In this document: one piece after another, positions 1-10,951 of the stretch
How the letters are laid out: every line of letters begins with the position of its first letter
Position numbering within the stretch: position 1 is the first letter of the stretch
Assembly: GCA_963682055.1 (NCBI GenBank)
Contig: OY821749.1
Location: forward strand, 18,116,631-18,180,630
Length of the DNA stretch: 64,000 nucleotides
Direction: 5' to 3'
Origin: Primula veris
Lineage: Eukaryota; Streptophyta; Magnoliopsida; Ericales; Primulaceae
The notes under the pieces: generated by a model
What the model was told of the DNA's origin: nothing
What the model saw: the letters and a program-made list of their open reading frames with translations, nothing else
Database searches by the model: none
Position numbers and translations under genes: made by a program

Positions 1-165
1 TGCATTTTTATTTTTTGGAATTTTTTTATTTTTTCTGATTTTTTACATTTTTATTGGTTAGTTAGGAGAAATGGACCAATTCTTAATTAGTTTCAGTTTC
101 ATGGACCAATACTTAAATACTTATGTTTTCATGGACCAATCCAAAATTTACCCATTAAAATAATA
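1..165. repeat. AT-rich element end with a 30-bp tandem repeat
   Basis: T-rich DNA followed by the phrase ATGGACCAAT at 71, 101 and 131, an exact 30-bp spacing with diverged filler between. The stretch abuts the point where the neighbouring PPR reading frame loses family resemblance (about 198-203). It is therefore probably the end of an inserted element rather than gene sequence. The other end lies outside the window, so the class is unknown. Confidence 0.55.
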
Positions 166-202
166 CTAGTATACTGGACTTATATTACGGATTAAAAAAT
201 AC

Positions 203-669
203 CTCTCCATGACGTCGAACGACATGACCGCCTCGTTAATCCTCCCCGCCCCACAATAGCTCTCAAACACCGAAACAAAAGTCGCAACCGACAGAGCCTC
301 CTCATTCTTCATCGACCGGATCGCATCCCACATCGACTCGAATATCTTATTCTTCCCCAACAAATCCACCATCAGATTCCACGCACGTGGCGAGTGTTTA
401 ACCCCTTTTCCAGCCCACTGGAAGAACTTGACGGCAGAGGAGGGGGAAGAGTAGGAGAGAGAGAGGACCTCCTCGACGAGGGCGGGAGAGGGGGGGATTT
501 TGGAGAGGGAGAGGGAGGTGGTTAGGGATTCGGGCGGGGTTTTGGTTAGGATTTCACAGAGGGTTTTAGCGAGTGGGGTTAGGTTAGGGTTTTGAAAATT
601 GGATTGGAATTTATTTGATGATGATGGTGGGATTGTTAGAGGGAGGTTTTTGGTGGTTTTATCTGCCAT
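203..669 (-). pseudogene. PPR protein, 5' part only (broken or interrupted)
   Basis: Begins at the ATG complementary to 667-669 and reads about 155 codons. An S/T/P-rich N-terminus looks like an organelle-targeting leader. It is followed by segments typical of plant mitochondrial P-class pentatricopeptide proteins (SSPSSAVKFFQWAGKG, AWNLMVDLLGKNKIFESMWD, ATFVSVFESYCGAGRINEAV, SFDVMERY). Family members bind organellar RNA through repeated 35-residue helical pairs; only about the first two repeats are here. Directly after MERY the frame enters AT-rich DNA and stops near 166. A possible splice donor (AG|GTAT at 204-201) overlaps the MERY codons. An intron leading beyond the window is possible, but the family match appears to run past that donor, which favours disruption by inserted DNA. 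Assignment is from remembered family patterns. Confidence 0.6.
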
Positions 670-900
670 TGAGTTAGTTCTTCACATGTATGTATGTATG
701 TATATAAGTGTATTATATAATTATATGTATGTATATAGGTGATGAGATATGAAGGATTGGATTAGGAGAGAGAGAGAAAGAATATAAACGAAATGAAATA
801 TGAAGATTATATAAAGAGAGAGAGGGAGAGAGACTAATTGCGGGAGCTGGTTTTCGGTGTTTCAACTGAGCACCGAAAATAAATACCTAGTTTGGTAACG
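670..900. repeat. Microsatellites upstream of the PPR start
   Basis: A (TATG)n run near 686-706 and several GA-rich runs between 762 and 835 lie just upstream of the minus-strand PPR ATG. On the coding strand these are CT-rich, as is common in plant 5' leaders and promoters. No clear TATA box can be fixed. Confidence 0.6.
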
Positions 901-1480
901 TAAAACTAGCTCTTGCGGCTAAAATATAAACGCCATTTTTTTCAATTTAATATTTAAATCTTTTATTTTCAAAAACTACAACTAAAAAAACTTACTATCT
1001 TTTAACTTTATGTCCGTATTTACTTATATTCAAAGACCAAATAGCATAATTTGATAACACTGCATTACCATAAACTACAACTCAAAACATTTATTTCAGA
1101 AAAGTACTGACTCACTTACAAATCACTCGATAAACCACTACAAAAACACAACACTCACCGCACGACATCACCATCACCCAACACCATCTACTCGTTGACA
1201 GAGAAATTCCGATGAAGCTCCGGAGGGCTCAAGGGCTCACTCAGGGGTGGTCCAAGGCCAAGACGAGTAACCTTCAAGCCTTGAGTAATATAAAATCTAA
1301 TTTTGTCTGGACAAAATCATTATATATTTAAAGCACACTTGTATCAAATGAAGTGTCTAGCACAATAATTAATATCATTGAATCATTTTGATATCAATTA
1401 GATTGGTTTAAAATTCAAATAGAATGTACAACATTCTTATATCATGTTTATTCCGTGAGGTTTAGGCATCTAAATGTACA
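901..1480. other. Intergenic, no gene seen
   Basis: AT-rich sequence without a supportable reading frame. At about 1236 the phrase CAGGGGTGG followed by GTCCAAGGCC resembles transposon-end sequence also found near 3183 and 4353, but no matching second end was found. Confidence 0.5.
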
Positions 1481-1489
1481 TGACCGCCC

Positions 1490-1740
1490 CGAGCTTACGG
1501 AATCCCTGACGAGACCAAACGAGACTCCGACGAGCATGGAATGAGGTTCCAGTGGGATGCTTTAAGCTCTGACGGGCTGCCGAAGCTCCGACGAGGCTCG
1601 AATAGGCTCCGATGAGGATCGAACAGGCTGCCGGGAGCTCGGACGGATTGTCCGGAGCTCATATGTACTGCTCGGAGCTTTGATCGGGCAGTCCATAGCT
1701 CGGTGCTCTGATGAACTTACCGGAGCTTCTTATAATAGTT
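1490..1740. repeat. GC-rich degenerate short repeat built on GCTCCGACGAGG
   Basis: In otherwise AT-rich DNA, about 250 bp carry many variants of GCTCCGACGAGG, GAGCTCGGACGG and GCTGCCG spaced irregularly by roughly 12-36 bp. There is no open frame through it. It could be a decayed satellite-like array or the internal repeat of a lost element. A short related patch occurs near 1213-1232. Confidence 0.55.
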
Positions 1741-2630
1741 CGGTTAACCCAAAAATGTTTAAAAAATAAATAAAAACGAGAGTAAATTTATCGGAACCTC
1801 ATGCGGTTTAACAAAGCTGAAAACACACCACACATATGAGGTAGCTCGAATGTCAGAAACATTTTACAAATTTCTTGAACTTTAAGATTAGGTGTAACTT
1901 TTACCAGGCATGTACTTTTCCATAATATCTCGTCGGTTGTTATATCTCCATTGACTTGTCGTTTTATCTTGAAATGGACAACAATATAAAAAGGTGGGTA
2001 ACAGGGAGGTTAACTGCAATTAATAAAGAGCCTAAATTCAAAAAAAAAGAAAAGAAAAACAACAACAATGAAAAAACAAATACTTAAGTTTTTCTCTACT
2101 CTGCAATGTTTATGTTTAAACTTTTTTTAAGTTACCGTAGTCACATATACTTTTAGCAGCTACTAACATGTTTCTCTATTCATTTCCGTGCTTTCTTAAT
2201 TTATTTCGCTTAAAAATTTAACTACTCACAACTTATTTCGTACATGTATATATTTTTAGAGTATATTGTATGAAAATCTCATATTAATATCTAGACATAA
2301 TAGTGCTTTCTTAAAATGAATTTTCTTAGATTTAACGTTTCTTTAAGCTAGTTTTACATTTATTATAAATTATTGGGTGCAATCTTTGGCTTAGAAATTG
2401 TTGTCGTAATATATTAATATATGTCTAATTGTAATTTTTTTCCAATTTATTTTAAACAATTATTATGGATGGTAGTGGGCACCAAAGGGTAAGACTACGT
2501 GGACTCTAAAAATCTGATGACAAATTTTCAAATGCTACTTAAACGTCACGTACAAATATTGTCGTAAATCGCAAGTGCCGTGAATGATTGAAATAATAGG
2601 ATAAATTAACAAAATATACTAATTCTGAAA
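1741..2630. other. Intergenic, no gene seen
   Basis: AT-rich DNA with A-runs (around 2038-2080) and no convincing coding, RNA or element signal on either strand. Confidence 0.5.
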
Positions 2631-2635
2631 CTAAA

Positions 2636-2990
2636 TTAATAAAAACATACCAAAAAATTTATAATTAACAAAAACATACCAAAAAGTTTATATCCTGATT
2701 TGTATATTTCATATCGTTATTTCAAAAGTTCGTACACTTATTTCAAAAGTTCATAACATACTTTGTATATTTTCATACCCTTATTTCAAAAGTTCATATC
2801 CTAATCTGTATATTTTCATACCCTTATTTCAAAAGTTCATACCATAATCTGTATATTTTCATGCCGTTATTTCAAAAGTTTATACAATATATTTTCATAT
2901 GCTTATTTTAAAAGTTCATATGTTAATTCGTAGAGTTTACCTTTATTTTCAAACTTTATAGCTCAATTTACATAATTTATATCATTACTT
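2636..2990. repeat. 43-bp tandem repeat, diverged
   Basis: Units containing CATACCCTTATTTCAAAAGTT and CTGTATATTTT start at 2774, 2817 and 2860, an exact 43-bp period. A partial 21-bp internal duplication lies near 2731-2751 and weaker copies run to about 2990. A shorter direct repeat with ACATACCAAAAA opens the array at about 2640-2690. Non-coding. Confidence 0.75.
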
Positions 2991-3339
2991 ACATAATTCA
3001 TATGTATAATTATCAACTCTATATATTTAATTCATGGAATTCATATACTTGTTTTTCAAGTTTATACACTAGTTAACAAATTCAACTCTTACCCGTCCTC
3101 CGATCTCGAATTATCACGTCGTCGTTGTGGGTCTCTCATTCGACATTAATCTCGAGTTTTCGATCTCATTCTACACACTTGCAGGGGCGGCCCATGTTCA
3201 AATCCAGTAAGTCTTGAGCTTGGGCAAAAACTTTGTTGGGGCAAAAAAAAAACTGGACTGGATTTTGAGCAAACAACAGTACTAGGTCTCCCTGCACACT
3301 CGTCGTTCATTTCGACGGATATATCCGTCTCAATTTTCA

Positions 3340-3630
3340 TCGAAAATAGAGATCGCAGAAAAAGGAGGAAGGAGAAGAAAAAGATCGAAAATATAATGGA
3401 AGGATGAGGAGATAGATCAAAAATATAGAGAAATGATAAGAGATCGGAGAGAGTGATAAGAAGGAGAAGAGAGATCGAAAATAAATAGGAAAGATGAGAG
3501 ATCGGAGAGAAAGAAGGAGGAGGGAGATCGGAGGAACGGAGAAGGAGAAGGAGAAGGAGAAGGAGAAGGAGATAGATCGGAGGGAGTAAGAAGAAGGAGA
3601 GAGATGAGAGAAATAGATTGGAAGTGATAA
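3340..3630. repeat. Polypurine tract with (GGAGAA)n upstream of UPF0114
   Basis: About 290 bp are almost purely A/G on the plus strand. They include a clean GGAGAA hexamer run near 3537-3572 and repeated AGATCGGAGAGA phrases. The tract lies 250-500 bp upstream of the first UPF0114 ATG, so it sits in the probable promoter or leader. Any regulatory role is inference. Confidence 0.65.
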
Positions 3631-3878
3631 ATGTATTATTTATTTATTTATTAATTATTAAATAAAAATATATTTTTTATAATATAATTTTTAAATACAT
3701 ATTTTTATTAATATAAGTGGTGTAGAATATGTTTAATTTTCTAAATATTAATTTGTAACATTTCATCAAAATGCAAATTAAAGTTTTAGTCTCCCATTTA
3801 GGTGACACGTAAATTTGTTACTTGCATACTCATAAATGATATGGTTTGTCATCGTTGATATTTCCCTACAGGGTCCCA

Positions 3879-6800
3879 ATGAGCAATAAAGCATATATAA
3901 GGTGTGTGGCTACGTTTTTTCCAGGGAAAAATTCACCATCTCTTGTGATGTCCCAAGGAATTTTAACTGCTAGACTAACAGACACATTCAAGTCCTTAAC
4001 CATATCGAAGCTTCCCATACATGTCACAAGGTGTTCCCATTTCAGGCCATTTACCGTCAAGTTTCCTGCGTCCGTGACTGCCACGTCACGGCCTCAACAC
4101 GCGGTTCGATGTTTGGTCTCGCCCGTGGAATCCAGTAAGCCCAGCCTTGCGCTACAATCCGAGGAGTTAATCGAAAAGGTAATTAATGTTCCACTATACA
4201 TTGAGGCCATTTCTGACTTGGTATAGATTTTTAAATTCTAATGCACCTACTTTTTTTCCTTTTGTATTTAGCATACATAGTTTTCCAAATTGGAAGATAA
4301 AATATAGGTTGAGTAGCAACTCGTTACGGAAACCAAATAGTTTACATACTATCAGGGGTGGCCTTGAAGAGGGAATCAAGGGTGACGTCCAAGGTCTCAC
4401 GACGTCGTAGGGCATCCAAAAATAGATATATGTAAAAAGATTTTTCTATAAATATCTGCTAGTAATAAAATTTACCACGCACACAAGTGGAACGACACAG
4501 TTGTTTTCACGCTATTAGGTTTTTTAAGAAGTAAGATTACGCGATATGTTTTACAAAATTAACATATTCTAAAAAAAATTCATAAAGATATTTTATTACA
4601 CAAAATTGTACTAGGGAACGACGGTTCAAAAAAGGGACTCAGTTTTTTTTCTCCGGCAAAAAGCTCATAATTAATTAGATACTTTTTTCTGAATGTCAAC
4701 TAAGTATCCTAAGTAAATTACTCCCGGTTGTTCAATCATTTCAAAACTAGAGTCATTCTTGGATAAATGATCACTATGAGTCAGACTCAATAGAATTTGA
4801 TCAATCTTTTTTTCTGTCGTTAAGGTGGAGAACTGAACCAAGAATTCTCTCTCTTCATCATCAATCGAATCAATGTTCGCGACCCAGGATTCTATTTTAT
4901 CATCAATCCAAGCCCCGTTCACGTTTTTTCTTTTTCTTATCAATGAATAGATCTCTTTACTTGTATGCATACTATTCCACAATGGTGAAATCAGGATCCC
5001 AGGGCTGACTTCCATGTAGATTTATTTCCTTGTTATTATGCAGGCTAAAATCGGCAAGTTTTTGTTAAAATGCATGGTAAAAAAGTTGGATTTCTTTTAA
5101 TTTGGGGGGTGATACAACCCCTTTTAGTCTTTTTCTAGTTGCTCATGCTATTAGAACATATTTTTATTTTTTCTATAATTCTGATCGAGAAAAAATAGAA
5201 CACTGAAACTAAATGAAATCTTTTGAGAAGCTCATTTCAAAGCAAAAAAGATCGACTCAAAGCTCGTTTTTTGGCCATTTTCACTGAATTTATTGGAGTG
5301 ATAAATGTTTCTTCATGTTCACAGGTGATTTACAGGTGTAGGTTCTTGGCCATTTTGGCTGTTTGGGGATCCTTGGTCGGCTCTTTCTTGTGTTTTTTTA
5401 AGGTATGAGCATCCTTTAGCTTTATAACCTATTCAAAGCCATTAGTTTAATATTCTTTGCGATAAATTGTGAATATCTATCATGTAGTATGAGTTATTTG
5501 AAATCGCTGTGAACTACCATAATTTGATCTTGCAACCGAGTAGTGAACGTGCCCCGGATCACTGAATGGTGGATTAACCTTGCAGCTGGAGTGGATAATT
5601 CCGGACCGTTATATCTGTTCACCAATGGTTCATGAATTTTGTTTCTTTATTTACATTTTGATCCGACGTCCCTCACACATCCGGAACATTATCCAACGCT
5701 CCCATTTTGTGCATTATATGAGCGATATTTGTTAAATAATGTCGAACCACATAGCCAACACCGCCACACCTGCAACTTTTTGTACTCAATACACAAACAA
5801 TTAGCTAAAGCAAAAAAAAAAAAAAAACTGTAAGAGGTATTATATGTTATGCACTTGATAAATTAATACATTGAACCTGAATCATGCAGGGATGTACTTA
5901 TGTGGTGGACGCTTATCGACAATATTTTGTGAACCGGACAATGGTTATTTTCTTGCTAGTTGAGTCCATTGGTGAGTTTATCATGAACTATTCTCAGCTT
6001 TTATTTTCCTCTTTTTTCTTCTATTTCCTATTAATTCTTGATTTCAGATGTTTACCTTTTGGGAACTGTGATGTTGGTGTTCGGCATGGGACTTTACGAG
6101 CTTTTCATCAGTAATCTTGACATTCCCAGACTAAAAGAAGATGTTAAATACAGATCAAACCTTTTCGGCTTATTTGTTCTCAAGGTAGCAATTTCTTTCC
6201 ATATCTGCCCTTTCATTGGTATTGCTTATGGTTTGTCATTCCCAGACTACTTTAGTAGGCAGTAGCCTTCGTACTCTCAACTCTGAACCTTGGTCAAGTT
6301 TGGTTCTCTGCTTTCAATTGATTTTAAATTTGTCCTTTGAAGTATGAATTCCTGCAAGATCACCTCAATAGTTTACAAATTTTTAAGCATTTGTAGAAGG
6401 AAGAATGTCATTCCGAAATTTTCTGTTAATCTATTGTTGGCATTTCCTGAATCGTGAGAACTTGGATCTATGGAAACAAATAGACTTAAAGTTTATTTCA
6501 AGGCTTGCTTATTGCCTAATTTGTGACATACTGACATTCCAAAACTGAAGTGCATGCAGGTATGCAACTTGATGTGGTAGAAACTATTGGGACTAAAAAT
6601 AAAGAGTGTTAATACAAAACTAATGTCTATCAACAAGAACCTCAGAGTGTGATTTATTCAAAACGAACAATTCTACTAATTTTACACTCACTTTTAAAGT
6701 TTTTCAATGCATTGAAGTCAAAAATATATCATATCATTTTGGTTGATGAATTTATATGTTTGTGTTCTATTAATTGAATTTTCAGGAGCGACCACAATGG

Positions 6801-6998
6801 TTAGAGATAAAGTCAGTAAATGAGCTGAAAACAAAACTTGGACACGTTATAGTGATGCTTCTTCTTATTGGGTTGGTTGAGAAGAGCAAAAAAGCGGCCA
6901 TTCATACAACCTTCGATTTGCTTTGCTTCTCAGCCTCGGTTTTACTCTCCTCTGGGTGTCTTTATCTTCTATCGAGGCTCAATGGCTCAGATGACTAA
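3879..6998 (+). CDS. UPF0114 family membrane protein, probably plastid (5 exons)
   Basis: Exons, each bounded by GT/AG: 3879-4178, 5325-5402, 5890-5971, 6048-6184, 6786-6998 (stop TAA). Starting at 3879 gives 269 residues; the in-frame ATG at 3948 would give 246. An in-frame stop at 3837 and the family's usual length near 270 favour 3879. Residues 1-90 are rich in S/T/R and poor in acids, like a plastid transit peptide. Then come [19 protein letters not shown] (first membrane span about 103-126), a second hydrophobic block with [20 protein letters not shown] (about 145-177), [20 protein letters not shown], and two last spans (about 220-233 and 245-262). These are hallmarks of plant UPF0114 proteins, related to bacterial YqhA; the biochemical role is unknown. 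Intron 1 contains a plastid ycf2 fragment, and a copia element begins 26 bp after the stop. Confidence 0.85.
4671..5020 (-). pseudogene. ycf2: Plastid ycf2 fragment inserted in nuclear DNA (NUPT)
   Basis: The minus strand reads from [16 protein letters not shown] through [33 protein letters not shown] and [14 protein letters not shown] to [12 protein letters not shown]. This closely matches the plastid Ycf2 protein (an AAA-type component of plastid import/assembly machinery) just upstream of its ATPase region. The piece is about 115 codons, far short of the more than 2000-residue gene. It has no context of its own and lies wholly inside intron 1 of the UPF0114 gene on the opposite strand. It is a transferred plastid DNA fragment, not a working gene. 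The open frame with few substitutions suggests a fairly recent transfer. Confidence 0.9.
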
Positions 6999-7024
6999 TA
7001 GTGTTGAGTACCTGAGTAAAATAA

Positions 7025-8468
7025 TGTTGGTTTTGTACTATATCGAAAAGCAATAATTGAAAAGACATTGACTAAATGGAAATAACAAATTTATTTATCA
7101 CAATTGGAATATGAATTACAATTCCTGACTCGTACATAATTTAAATTATACTAATTAAATTCCAGACAGATTTAATATAAATTATTAAACTGTTGGACTG
7201 AATTGTAATTGTTTGAAACTGTCAGACAGAATAGTATATTACTAAACTGCTGGATTGTTTAACAATTAAAAGAAACTGCCAAACAGGATAGTATGATTAC
7301 TAAATGTCTGGACTGTTTATGTAAACAAAATAAATTACATAATTGAACTATAAATTACAGAAAGTAATTACAGAATAGAAAAAAACTGGAAAGTAAATTA
7401 CAGAAAGTAAACAGTACTGAAAAGTAATTACAGAAAGTAAACAGTACTGGAAAGTAATTACAGAAAAGAAACAGTACTGAAATGAAATGGACATAATGTA
7501 AATTACAGAATAATAAAGGACTGAAATGAAATGAACAGAATAATAAAAGACTGAAATAAAAGAAGAGACAACTGCTGGGCAGTTTTTTTTAAACAATATT
7601 TTCCGAACCACCTTTAAAGGTTTCTGGTTTCGGGACTTTGTTCACAAGGTACAACTTCTGTCTCAGAGTGGGTCGTAAGAGCTGTTGATGGTGCGATTCT
7701 CTCTCTAATATGTATGATATATGCTGTGTTGTGTGTGTTATGATTGTGTCTGAATGAAAAAGGGATGGCTGCCTTTTATAGGCTTTCTTGAAACCGCAAC
7801 CATTAATGGTCATTCAATTCTGGGAGTTACACCCCCAGAATCCGCCCAATCAATTTCTGAAATAGCAGCACTTAATCTGCAATTTATTCTCTTTGATTGC
7901 TGGCGTTTTAATTGCTGGAAACTCTAGGAACTACTTTTGTATTTTATACAAAACTCCCTTTTCAGATTTGACCCAAGACCCAAGACCCGAGACAAATCCC
8001 AAATCCCAAATCCCAAATCCCGTGCCCGTGCCCGTGCCCCGTGTCCTGTGACCCGAGACCCGAGTCCCGAGACCCGAGCGAGCTCACGTGTGTGGTACAC
8101 ACTAATACTCTTAGGTGTATGTGGACATGTTAGTTTAACAACTATATGGGTTGGTCTTGTATATATATTGTAAAATTAACTCTTAATCTTTCAATATGAG
8201 ATAACTCTCAATGGTTTTTCCATTTTCCATTCCATTTTCCAGCATTGAGTTTTTCTGCTCTTTCGAGAGCCCAACTTTGAAGCCGATTCGTATTCACACC
8301 CATTCTCCGAATAGGTCATGCGATATACCGTTACGAAGCTCGTCACACGAGCTACTCAATCACGTTGAGTATGGTATTAACAACTCAGCGTTGTCACATG
8401 TAATATCGACTTGAAGTTGGTCCTATGACCATTCGGAAACACCCATGTAAAAACATGTTTTTCCAACA
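7025..8468 (-). repeat. 3' LTR of the copia element
   Basis: A 1444-bp terminal repeat starting TGTTGG and ending CCAACA. It contains a roughly 30-bp tandem repeat (ACAGTACTGGAAAGTAATTA type, about 7370-7490), and (CCCAAAT)n and GTGCCC runs near 7995-8050 that are absent from the partner LTR. It also has a segment near 7690-7770 missing there. In element orientation this is the downstream LTR, so promoter activity would read minus-strand into UPF0114. Confidence 0.93.
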
Positions 8469-8945
8469 ATCCCCCACATGAATGCAATTGGCTGAAAATA
8501 AAAATGCCCCTAAATTCATACGAGAGAACCGCAAGAGTTCACTGCATAAGGGCAGGTAGCGCGCGCCTTGAACATGCCGTAGTGACGTAAAATCTGATAT
8601 GCTACTATTGGGTAGCCTTTAAGCCTTGAACCCTTTAGCGTTTGTGCATACCAGGGTAATACGCACACAGTGTCCTCTTTACACCACTTACTAAGCCCTT
8701 TGGTTGTTGTTCATATTTGGCCATGGACTACCTTGGCAAAATTCAACCGAGTGCTCTAGTGATTTAGTCCATGGCTCATCACATAGTATCGGCCATACAC
8801 ACTCGTCATATGTGATTTCAAGTTAAGGGTGCCCTGACTCACCCCTCTCGACCTTCGAGATCCTTGTTTTCATTAAGAGCCTCATGCTCACCCTTCAAAA
8901 TGGTCTAGGTCTATCACTCTTTCATCCTAGAAATGGGTTGGGAAC

Positions 8946-10951
8946 TTAAGTTCCCGAGTGCTTTGTTCGGTCACCCCCACAGTTCGGTTTTCCCATTGAA
9001 CCCGATACTGGAGAATCCAGTTCGGGTTGGGTTGCCTCTGAGGAGGTTTCCAGTTTGATGGGCTTCAACCCCATTCCCCTCGATGAAACTTCAACTCCTA
9101 CCTGAGTCAAGCCTTTTGTAAATGGATCCGCAATATTGTCCTTAGATCTCACAAAATTTAATGATACCACACCGTTAGCTAACAATTCTCTTACGGATTT
9201 ATGTCTCCGACGAATGTATCGGGATTTTCCATTATACATATGATCCTGCTCCCGTCCAATAGCCAACTGATTATCGCAGTGCATGCTTATTGCTGGGATA
9301 GGTTTCGGCCACATTGGAATTCCTTCCAGAAAGCTTCTCAGCCAGTCAGCCTCTTCTGTTGCTAGATCCAACGCTATGAACTCGGATTCCATAGTTGATC
9401 TGGCTATGCAGGTCTGCTTGGATGATCTCCACGAGACAGCTGCTCCTCCCATCACGAACACATATCCGCTAGTGGATTGTGTATTGTTGGAATCCGAGAT
9501 CCAGTTTGCATCAGAATACCCTTCTAGTACAACTGGATATCTTGTATAATGCAACCCTCGGTTGGCAGTGAACCTCATGTATCTGAGAAGTCTCATGATG
9601 GCCTTCCAGTGTTCCTCATTGGGATTACTGGTGTACCTACTCAGTCTACTCACTGAGTTGGCTAGGTCTGGTCTAGTACAGTTCATGACGTACATCAGAC
9701 TGCCTATTATTCGAGAATATTCCAATTGTCTCACACTCTCCCAAAAAAAAAATTTCAGGGTGGTTGAGATCTTTATCGGAGTTCTAGATGTAGCTCTACT
9801 ATCTTTATCAAATTTGTCAAGCATCTGCTTGACATAGTGAGTTTAAGATAGCGCATATCCGTCTGATGTCTTGGTAATTTTCATACCAAGTATTACATCA
9901 GCGACACCCAAATCTTTCATCTCGAATTTTTGTGACAACATTCTCTTAGTGGAGTTGATGTTATCAATACTCACTGTTATAATCATGTCATCTACGTAGA
10001 GGCAGACTACCACGCAGTCCTTTTCATTTCCTTTTACGTAGACGCATTTGTCACATTCATTTATCCGAAAACCGTTTGATAGCATCACTCTATCAAATTT
10101 TTCGTGCCATTGTTTAGGTGCTTGTTTAAGTCCATACAAGGACTTCACAAGTTTACACACCTTGTGCGCTTTACCTGGAACCACAAACCCTTCCGGTTGT
10201 TCCATGTAAATTTCCTCTTCCAGTTCACCATTCAAGATGCCGTTTTAACATCCATTTGATGTATTTCCAGATCGAACAGTGCCGCGAGAGTAATGACTAT
10301 CCAGATTGACGTCTTCCTGGAGATAGGAGCATAGGTGTCAAAATAGTCGACACCTTCGGTTTGTCTAAAACCTTTCACTACAAGCCTCGCCTTGTATTTC
10401 TCGATCGTTCCATCAAGATTTCTCTTCCTCTTGAAGATCCACTTGTGTCCTAGTGATTTACACCCGGGTGGTAGATCCACTATTTCCCAAGTGTGATTTT
10501 GTAATATCGATTCAACCTCATTGTTGATCACCTCCTCCCAATATTGGGCTTCCGGGGATGACATTTCTTGTTTGAATGTCGCCGATTCGCCTTCGATCAT
10601 GAAGGTTACAAAATATGGACCGAAAGACGTTTCCTTTCTAGTCCTTTTACTACGTCGATGCTCTTCTTCTTCTTCCTCTAACGGTTCACTTGCCCCCACA
10701 TTTTCCCCACTGTTTGACTCCTCAATCTCTACAGTTATGGAAGACTTGCGGGGAAAGATCTCCTCAAAGAAAGAAGCTTCTCCAGCTTCGATGATAGTAT
10801 CTACATGCACCTCGGGATTATCCGACTTGTGCACGAGAAAACGATAAGCACTACTGTTGTGTGGATATCCTATGAACACACAGTCTACCGTCTTTGGCCA
10901 TATTCTCGTTCTTTTCGAAAGCGAGACAAGGACCTTCGCAAGACAACCCAA
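8946..10951 (-). pseudogene. copia pol, RT and RNase H part (broken)
   Basis: Minus-strand pieces give, in order, the integrase C-terminal core (DCVFIGYPHNSSAYRF) and an acidic linker. RT follows with WIFKRKRNLDGTIEKYKARL, VVKGFRQTEGVDYFDTYAPI, LEIHQMDVKTA, SLYGLKQAPKQWHEKFD and the catalytic CLYVDDMII. RNase H follows with GYSDANW, TESEF-like [26 protein letters not shown] and [16 protein letters not shown]. Frame changes occur near 10232 and a stop replaces the expected Q in YALSQTHYV near 9845. These would copy element RNA into DNA and degrade RNA-DNA hybrids; this copy cannot make an intact enzyme. Confidence 0.9.

Noticed and set aside
3866..4084. Open frame on the minus strand opposite UPF0114 exon 1
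   Set aside because: It is antisense to the transit-peptide exon, shows no family pattern, and is explained by the plus-strand coding sequence.
3183..4400. CAGGGGYGG phrases at about 1236, 3183 and 4353 as TIRs of one element
   Set aside because: All three are in the same orientation and no inverted partner or target duplication was found.
4671..5020. ycf2 frame as a nuclear gene
   Set aside because: Only about 5% of ycf2, no targeting leader or promoter, and it lies inside another gene's intron; it is transferred plastid DNA.
7348..7611. Repetitive frame with SVITFQYCLL units
   Set aside because: It is produced by the 30-bp tandem repeat in the LTR; the partner LTR gives the same frame at 13959-14306. 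Not a gene.
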